DNA from: Thermoplasmata archaeon
GTDB taxonomy: Archaea > Thermoplasmatota > Thermoplasmata > Sysuiplasmatales > Sysuiplasmataceae
NCBI GenBank assembly: GCA_021796175.1
Contig: JAJYOM010000008.1
Span: 1-23,838 of the forward strand
Length of the DNA stretch: 23,838 bases
Direction: 5' to 3'
In this document: in pieces, positions 14,924 to 20,925 of the stretch
Layout of the letters: every line of letters begins with the position of its first letter
How positions within the stretch are numbered: position 1 is the first letter of the stretch
Notes under the pieces: generated by a model
What the model was told of the DNA's origin: nothing
Databases searched by the model: none
The model's input: the letters and a program-made list of their open reading frames with translations, nothing else
Translations under genes and position numbers: made by a program

Positions 14924-14931
14924 GTACATAA
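14924..14931. promoter_or_regulatory. Shared divergent TATA-like element
   Basis: GTACATAA on plus, TTATGTAC on minus. It lies about 27 bases from each of the two chosen ATGs (14902 minus, 14958 plus), the normal TATA-to-start distance in archaea, so both mRNAs would be leaderless. Neither start has a clear Shine-Dalgarno sequence, which agrees with this. Confidence 0.45.
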
Positions 14932-14957
14932 CTGATCTGAACTCTCCGATACGCAGA

Positions 14958-16073
14958 ATGCACACAGAACTGAATGTCAGGCAGCCGGCAGGGTCGAATG
15001 AGGTGAAGTTTACTGCAGGCGACGGGCTCTATTCACGCTCGCTGGCAAAGGGATGCACCCAGTGTGTCAGGGGTGCGAAGATGGTTCTGTTTGTGACTGG
15101 AGTCTGTGACATGGGCTGCTTCTACTGTCCGGTCTCCTTCAGGAGGAACAACAGGGACGTGGTCTATGCAAACGAAAGGCTGGTCACAGGCGATCAGGAC
15201 ATCATAGATGAAGCCAGGAGCATGAGGGCCCTCGGCACTGGCATAACCGGCGGCGATCCGCTTATTGTGCCTGAAAGGACCGCACGCTACATTGCACTGC
15301 TCAAGGACGCATTCGGTCGCAGGCATCACATACACCTTTACACCGGCAGACCAAATATCAGGGCGCTGCCGGCCCTGGCGGAAGCGGGCCTTGATGAGAT
15401 ACGCGTACATCCGCCGGAAGGCATATGGGACAGGTTTCACGGCTCATTGTTTGAGAAGATGATCCTGGAATCGAGAAAGCTCGGAATGAAGTCAGGCATC
15501 GAGGTGCCTGCACTGCCCGGCATGAAGGGGGAGCTTGCAAGTCTCATCGAATCGGCAGCCGAATCGGGCGCCCAGTTTGTCAACCTCAATGAGCTCGAAA
15601 TATCGGAGACGAATGCCTTTGTGCTGAGGGACAGGGGCTACTCGCTTGTCAATGACTATTCGAACGCCGTCGATGGAAGCGATGCTGTTGCAAGATCCAT
15701 TGTCGGAATGGATTTCGGCATACCTGTGCACTACTGCCCTTCGAGGTTCAAGGATTCAGTTCAGCTCAGGGAGCGCATAAAGCGCATGGCGGATGTTGTA
15801 AAGTGGCCGGGTGAACTGGTCACGGACGAAGGAACACTGCTGAAGGCTATCATAGAGACAGACGAACCGCAGTCGCTTTTGTCCAGGCTTTCAGGCGAAT
15901 ACGGGATACCGCCCAAGTACATCAGGGCTGTAGAATCAGCGAAAAGGGTGGAGATTGCACCCTGGATTGCAGAGGAGATAGCATCATCCCTGGAAGGGAA
16001 GTGCTACATTGTGGAGGAATACCCGACCGCTGAAAGGACCGAAGTGGAGCGGAGGGCCGTCACGCCACGCTGA
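14958..16073 (+). CDS. Radical SAM protein, COG2108-like (related to pyruvate formate-lyase activases), function unknown
   Basis: Predicted S-adenosylmethionine-dependent radical enzyme of about 371 residues. The [4Fe-4S] motif is CDMGCFYC (C50, C54, C57), a CxxxCxxC arrangement, preceded by MVLFVTGV as in this archaeal family. TGGDPL (97-102) corresponds to the SAM amino-group motif. Additional conserved-looking cysteines are CTQC (C33, C36) upstream and C260 in HYCPSRFKDSVQLRER, which could hold a further metal site. The longer start at 14901 is disfavoured because it would overlap the divergent gene's start; MHTELN begins three bases after the predicted transcription start. It converges on nusA with a 14-base overlap of the 3' ends. 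The substrate is not known. Confidence 0.8.
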   Translation: MHTELNVRQPAGSNEVKFTAGDGLYSRSLAKGCTQCVRGAKMVLFVTGVCDMGCFYCPVSFRRNNRDVVYANERLVTGDQDIIDEARSMRALGTGITGGDPLIVPERTARYIALLKDAFGRRHHIHLYTGRPNIRALPALAEAGLDEIRVHPPEGIWDRFHGSLFEKMILESRKLGMKSGIEVPALPGMKGELASLIESAAESGAQFVNLNELEISETNAFVLRDRGYSLVNDYSNAVDGSDAVARSIVGMDFGIPVHYCPSRFKDSVQLRERIKRMADVVKWPGELVTDEGTLLKAIIETDEPQSLLSRLSGEYGIPPKYIRAVESAKRVEIAPWIAEEIASSLEGKCYIVEEYPTAERTEVERRAVTPR

Positions 16074-16485
16074 TGCTCTGTATGTTGTGGTGGCGGTTGA
16101 CTATATCCCTCGCTATCCTGAGGTTCCTGCCTTCCTTGCCTATTGCCCTGCCCTTGACTGTCGGGTCGACAGTCACAGTCGCGTGAACGATCTTGCCTCT
16201 TTCCTCGAGAACAACATTCTGCACGCCGTAGTTGTGGAAAACATTCCTGACAAACTGTATCGGTTCGTCTGAATACTCTATGATCTGTATGTCCTTGCCA
16301 GTCAGCTCCTTCATCTTTATCGCGTTGACACCCTTGCCGCCCACAGCCCTCTGTGCCTGACCGGGCATAACGACAAATACGAGCTTGTCAGGAGTGTCCA
16401 TGCAGTCCTTAACCTGGCAGTGCGTGACGGACTCAAACATCGAAATGTAGCGCAGTATCTCCGCCGTAAATCTAAGTTTCTGCAA
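16060..16485 (-). CDS. nusA: Archaeal NusA-like transcription factor (two KH domains)
   Basis: RNA-binding transcription elongation/termination factor. The 141 residues make up the short archaeal form, containing only the KH region. The first KH has a GGKG loop in QRAVGGKGVNAIK (about 45-57); the second has IGKEGRNLRIARDIV (GxxG) near the C-terminus. The start is a TTG five bases after the L30e stop; GGAGAG lies about eight to ten bases upstream and no in-frame ATG fits the family start. It is the last gene of the rpo operon in this window, the position nusA usually takes after rpl30e in archaea. The ribosomal genes rpsL and rpsG, which often follow, are absent; instead a convergent gene overlaps its stop. 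Confidence 0.92.
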   Translation of the reverse strand: MQKLRFTAEILRYISMFESVTHCQVKDCMDTPDKLVFVVMPGQAQRAVGGKGVNAIKMKELTGKDIQIIEYSDEPIQFVRNVFHNYGVQNVVLEERGKIVHATVTVDPTVKGRAIGKEGRNLRIARDIVNRHHNIQSISVA

Positions 16486-16490
16486 TAAGA

Positions 16491-16766
16491 CTACTCTCCG
16501 AGCAATGCAGCGGAGCTGTCGTCAGTTATAGCGACGGCAGAAACTGAAAACGGTTTTCCGCAGGCTATACCGAGTTCGACGCTTCCGCCGCCGTACCTGT
16601 AAGTCTTGACGCTCCTCAGCCTTGAGAAATGTTCGGCGTCGGGCGCATTGGATGCATAGATTACCGCCTTCGCCTTCTTCCTTGCAAGGCACTGACTGAC
16701 TTCTTTTGCGCCCAGTACCACCTTGCCGTCGGCTAGTGCAAGTTTTAGAGCGTTTTCAATGTCCAT
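16491..16766 (-). CDS. rpl30e: Ribosomal protein L30e
   Basis: Large-subunit ribosomal protein of the L7Ae/L30e kink-turn RNA-binding superfamily, 91 residues from ATG 16766. Diagnostic segments are GKVVLGAKEVSQCL, AKAVIYASNAP and the C-terminal VELGIACGKPFSVSAVAITD. A GTG at 16772 overlaps the rpoA2 stop (GTGA) and would add two residues; I prefer the ATG because AAGGTG lies five bases upstream and MD... is a normal start for the family. It sits between rpoA2 and nusA, its standard archaeal position, so it is translated with the polymerase subunits. Confidence 0.93.
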   Translation of the reverse strand: MDIENALKLALADGKVVLGAKEVSQCLARKKAKAVIYASNAPDAEHFSRLRSVKTYRYGGGSVELGIACGKPFSVSAVAITDDSSAALLGE

Positions 16767-16768
16767 TT

Positions 16769-18118
16769 TCACACCTTTTTTGCCGGACTGTATTCGACGT
16801 TGACCGCGCCAGTGCCGAGGGTAACGGGCTGTCCTACTATAATGTTTTCCGCAACACCATCGAGCATATCCTCCTCACCTATTATCGCTGCCCTGAGAAG
16901 ATGCGTGCTTGTAATTTCGAACGCCGCCCTTGCGAGAACGCTTGATTTCCTTCCAGATATGCCGTGCCTGCCGATCGCCTTGACGCTTCCGTCATTGGTC
17001 ATCATGTCTGCCACGAGCATGATGTGCCTTATGTCAACCACAAGTCCCTGCTCCTCCAGTGTCTTGGACGCCTCCTCAATAATGGCATTTCTTGCAGCCT
17101 CAACACCAAGCACCGAATATATCTCCTCGATATTGTTCGTTGTGACCTTTGTCTTGTCTATGACCTGTGCCTGGAGCTTAGCAGGTGTCGACTCCGCGAC
17201 CTCATCGTACTTCGCCCTGTCTGTTTCCTGGAGATAACTGCCGTACGCAAGCTCAAACGAAAGAAGTTCCTCAAGGTTGGAACCCTCTGTGTAGATGACA
17301 TACTCCCCTCCCTCCTTCCTGAGCACCGCCCTCGTTATGCCGTCCAGGCCCTTGATTTTCGTATCCTTCGCAATCTCGGATTTCTGGTGCAGTATCCTGA
17401 ATGAAGGTTCAGGTATCTCAATCGTGATTTTGTCGGCGTCCTTTTCGGAGACCAGGTCCTTGAGGCCCCTTGACTGGGCAAGAACATCCCTCAGGCTCTG
17501 AAGTGAAACGCCCTTCCTCTTCATCCGTTCGCTGTCGGGGAGAATATGAACCTTCATGTTGTGTATGTCGGTTTCCAGCGAAGCAACATCAAGCAGTGTG
17601 GCTGTTTCTATCTTGTTGCTGACCCACATTGCAAGCTCCCTGTCTGATGAGAAATCGCTGCCGAGGTGCACCTCCATCATCGGTGTACTGGGTGTCCTCC
17701 TGGCATCAACAATCTCGATGAGTCTGGGCAGGCCTAGTGTGACGTTTATTTCGGCGACACCTGCATAGTGGAAAGTACGCATCGTCATCTGCGTTCCAGG
17801 CTCGCCTATGCTCTGTGCCGCGACAATGCCGGCCGATTCGTTTGGGTCTATGAGGTGTTCCTCGTACCTGTCGCAGGCTTTTACAAGTATCTTCTTGAGC
17901 GTCGAATCCCTGACCTCTATGCCCTCCAGCCTGTCAGAGACCTTCTCAATAACACTTTCCGGAAGCTCCTTTCCCATTTCCTTCAGCAGCCTGAGGAGCC
18001 GCTTCTGCAGTTCTGTGTGCTCGTCCGCCCTCCTCTCCACATAATTTTCGAGTTCAGCTGCTTTTGGCTGCGGCTTGGACTTCCTTGGCGGGCCCCTTGC
18101 CCTTGAGGGTGCCTTCAC
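16769..18118 (-). CDS. rpoA2: DNA-directed RNA polymerase subunit A'' (Rpo1C)
   Basis: C-terminal part of the split largest polymerase subunit, 449 residues. It contributes the bridge-helix/trigger-loop region and the jaw: IVAAQSIGEPGTQMTMRTFHYAG is the trigger-loop segment and is fully conserved. Further landmarks are GLPRLIEIVDARRTPSTP and, near the end, IGRHGISGRKSSVLARAAFEIT. The first 50 or so residues are Lys/Arg-rich and look like a lineage-specific extension. The start is a GTG overlapping the rpoA1 stop (GTGA), so translation is coupled. It ends with GTAVNVEY-like sequence and overlaps the start region of rpl30e. Confidence 0.97.
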   Translation of the reverse strand: MKAPSRARGPPRKSKPQPKAAELENYVERRADEHTELQKRLLRLLKEMGKELPESVIEKVSDRLEGIEVRDSTLKKILVKACDRYEEHLIDPNESAGIVAAQSIGEPGTQMTMRTFHYAGVAEINVTLGLPRLIEIVDARRTPSTPMMEVHLGSDFSSDRELAMWVSNKIETATLLDVASLETDIHNMKVHILPDSERMKRKGVSLQSLRDVLAQSRGLKDLVSEKDADKITIEIPEPSFRILHQKSEIAKDTKIKGLDGITRAVLRKEGGEYVIYTEGSNLEELLSFELAYGSYLQETDRAKYDEVAESTPAKLQAQVIDKTKVTTNNIEEIYSVLGVEAARNAIIEEASKTLEEQGLVVDIRHIMLVADMMTNDGSVKAIGRHGISGRKSSVLARAAFEITSTHLLRAAIIGEEDMLDGVAENIIVGQPVTLGTGAVNVEYSPAKKV

Positions 18119-20925
18119 TGCTCGTCACCTTCGCCAATTTCATAGTCAACTTCCTCAGTCTCCTCCTCTTCCAGCCCCTCCATCATGTCCATCTCCATTG
18201 TAGCGTACGCGGCGTACTTCTTCTCCTCTATTTTGGCAAGGACCTGCGCCTCATCGCCGAGAGCTTCTATCAGTATTCCGTCGACATCCACTGCATCTCC
18301 CTGAATGCTTCTGGATGGATCGATTCCGTCCTCTCCATATAGCACCTGGACAATGGAGTCGGCTGTGTTCCGGACGGTCCTGTCCTCAGTGACCTTGATG
18401 TCCTCGAGCGCGTTGATCAGCCTGCGCTGCATGTAACCGGACCTCGATGTCCTGACTGCCGTGTCGACTATGCCTTCCCTTCCTCCCATGCTGTGGAAGA
18501 AGAACTCAGTGGGCGTCAGTCCGTCCTTGTAACTGTGCTTGACGAAACCTCTGGCCTCCGCCCCGAGATCACCCTGTTTGAAATGTGGCAGCGTCCTGTT
18601 CCAGTAACCTCTTGACAGCCTTTCGCCTCTGACCGCCTGCTGGCCAATGCATCCGGCCATCTGCGACAGATTCAGCATCGAACCCCTCGCACCGCATTTT
18701 GCCATTATTACTGCGGGGTTCTCCATACCGAGGTACTGCCCGGCAATGTCACCGGCGCCGTCCCTTGCCCTTCCCAGGACCTTCATTACCTCGACCTCGA
18801 GCGTCTCCTCCATCGACCTTCCGGGCATCTGTTCGAGCTCACCGGTCTTGTACTGCCGCACTAGCTCGGCCACCCTTGAGACAGCCTTCTCTAGTGATTC
18901 GGATATCCTCTGCTTTCCCTTTCCGGGTATGTCTTCGTCTGCTATGCCTGTTGTGAAACCCCTGACCATGATGGCCGCGATTCCCAGCTTGGTGACGTTA
19001 TCAATGAACTCCCTGACAACATCTGAGCCGTAGTCCCTTGCGAGCTTGTCTATAATCTTACCCTTGAAAGCGCCGACTGCCTTTTCATCCATAGTCCCGA
19101 CTTCGAAGTTGCCCTCCTTGATGCGCACGTAGGCATCGTATTCGCATTTCTCGTAAAGGCATGGTTCGCAGTTGACGCAGATGGACGACTTGAATGCCAT
19201 GTTGAGCGTTGCAGGCAGTATCAGCGAGAAGAGCTGCTTACCGCTCCAGTATGCAATTCCTTCCCTGTCAGCGATTATAGGTTTCGGCAGCTCCCTGTGG
19301 CTCTTGATCATGGAGAGGACCATCATGACCTCCTCCTTCGTGAACATGGAGTTCATGTACGTGAGCAGGAAGGCGCCCGTGATATGGTCATGTATTGCAC
19401 CTATCACCGGACCGCCGAATCTTGGAGAAAGCACATGCTCCTGGACTTTCATCAGAACCTTCGCTTCTGCCCTTGCTTCCTCGCTCTGGAGAACATGCAG
19501 GTTCATCTCGTCGCCGTCGAAATCTGCGTTGTATGGAGGACAGACGCTCAGGCTTAGCCTGAATGTCTTGCCGGGCATGACTCTTACCTGATGCCCCATC
19601 ATCGACATCCTGTGCAGCGAAGGCTGCCTGTTGAACAGAACGATGTCCCCGTCCGTGAGATGCCTTTCAACGATAAAATTGAATTCAAGCATATCGGCAA
19701 CCTGCTCCGCGTTCTTGTCAGTAACCTTTATCCTCCTGCCGTCAGGCCTTATAACGTAGTTGACTCCCGGCAGGTATCTTGATTTGCCTTCGCCAGTTAC
19801 GGCCAAAGGCTCCGGTCCCCGTTTTATCATCTCCTTCAGTGCATCTATGTTGTAGGTACTGACTGTCAGCGGTATTGTAAGCTCCTTCGCAGCCTCGACC
19901 GGAACACCCACCTCGTTTATTGAAATGAGCGGGTCGGGGGAGATGACTGTCCTTGCAGAGAAATTCACCCTTTTTCCGCTCAGGTTGGACCTGAATCTTC
20001 CCTCCTTGCCCTTCAGTCTCTGCACAAGTGTCTTGAGCGGTCTGCCGCTCCTGTGTCTTGCAGGCGGAAGGCCCGAAGTCTGGTTGTCAAAGTAGGTTGT
20101 CACGTGATACTGCAGCAGTTCCCAGAGATCCTCAACTATCAGCTGCGGCGCACCTGCATCCCTGTTCTCCCTCAGCCTCTGGTTGATCCGCAGCACATCC
20201 ACCAGCTTGTGCGTCAGGTCGTCTTCGGATCTGTCGCCGGATTCCAGCGTAATTGATGGCCTGACAGTGACAGGTGGAACCGGCAGAGCGGTAAGGACCA
20301 TCCATTCGGGCCTGCAGACGCGCGGTTCGAGTCCGAGCGGTATGAGGTCTGCATCCGGTATGCGCTCAAGCCTCTCCCTTACCTCTTTTGGTGTAAGCTT
20401 GTGCCCTTCTTCCCTGAAGCTTGTCGGTTTATCAAGAGTAATCTTCGTCCTTGTCGCGCCGCAGTGCGGGCAGACCGCCTTTGAAGCAGCCTCCTTGACC
20501 GTCTCCTTTGTAACCAGGCCAAGATCAGCCACGTCGCCTCCAAACTCCTCTACCCTCTCAAGGCTCTTCTTGAATTCATCAGTCTGCTCCTTTGTCAGAA
20601 GGAGGCGTCCGCATTTCCGGCATGTTGCGTCAAGCAGTTTCTTGATTTCCTTGACGTAACCGACATGTATTACATTCATGGCGAGGTCTATGTGGCCGAA
20701 GTGGCCCGGGCACTCATCGACCTTTCTCCCACATGTCTTGCACCTGAGGCCGGGCTCTATCACACCCAGATGAAGGTCCATCAGTCCCATGTCTATCGGG
20801 AAGCCGTCATCGTCGTACGTGTCCGCTGTTATGATCTTCACAGCGGACATCTTCCTGATCTCCTCGGGGGAGAGCAGAGCGAACCTGATCGAAGATATCC
20901 TCTTTGAAACACCCCTTGCTATCAT
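18115..20925 (-). CDS. rpoA1: DNA-directed RNA polymerase subunit A' (Rpo1N)
   Basis: N-terminal part of the split largest subunit, 936 residues. The catalytic metal-binding motif NADFDGD is at 466-472. N-terminal zinc ligands are visible as CKTCGRKVDECPGHFGH (C62, C65, C72, H75/H78), CRKCG (102, 105) and CPHCG (152, 155). The lid/rudder region includes RFRSNLSGKRVNFSARTVISPDP. A Cys cluster (CVNCEPCLYEKC) in the middle resembles the short Cys motif seen there in other archaeal A' chains. The C-terminus is acidic (GLEEEETEEVDYEIGEGDEQ). The ATG at 20925 overlaps the rpoB stop (ATGA) and has GGAGG within the end of rpoB. Confidence 0.97.
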   Translation of the reverse strand: MIARGVSKRISSIRFALLSPEEIRKMSAVKIITADTYDDDGFPIDMGLMDLHLGVIEPGLRCKTCGRKVDECPGHFGHIDLAMNVIHVGYVKEIKKLLDATCRKCGRLLLTKEQTDEFKKSLERVEEFGGDVADLGLVTKETVKEAASKAVCPHCGATRTKITLDKPTSFREEGHKLTPKEVRERLERIPDADLIPLGLEPRVCRPEWMVLTALPVPPVTVRPSITLESGDRSEDDLTHKLVDVLRINQRLRENRDAGAPQLIVEDLWELLQYHVTTYFDNQTSGLPPARHRSGRPLKTLVQRLKGKEGRFRSNLSGKRVNFSARTVISPDPLISINEVGVPVEAAKELTIPLTVSTYNIDALKEMIKRGPEPLAVTGEGKSRYLPGVNYVIRPDGRRIKVTDKNAEQVADMLEFNFIVERHLTDGDIVLFNRQPSLHRMSMMGHQVRVMPGKTFRLSLSVCPPYNADFDGDEMNLHVLQSEEARAEAKVLMKVQEHVLSPRFGGPVIGAIHDHITGAFLLTYMNSMFTKEEVMMVLSMIKSHRELPKPIIADREGIAYWSGKQLFSLILPATLNMAFKSSICVNCEPCLYEKCEYDAYVRIKEGNFEVGTMDEKAVGAFKGKIIDKLARDYGSDVVREFIDNVTKLGIAAIMVRGFTTGIADEDIPGKGKQRISESLEKAVSRVAELVRQYKTGELEQMPGRSMEETLEVEVMKVLGRARDGAGDIAGQYLGMENPAVIMAKCGARGSMLNLSQMAGCIGQQAVRGERLSRGYWNRTLPHFKQGDLGAEARGFVKHSYKDGLTPTEFFFHSMGGREGIVDTAVRTSRSGYMQRRLINALEDIKVTEDRTVRNTADSIVQVLYGEDGIDPSRSIQGDAVDVDGILIEALGDEAQVLAKIEEKKYAAYATMEMDMMEGLEEEETEEVDYEIGEGDEQ

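Noticed and set aside
20324..20334. GGTTCGAGTCC, resembling a tRNA T-arm
   Set aside because: Lies inside conserved rpoA1 coding sequence, with no acceptor stem, D-arm or anticodon arm around it.
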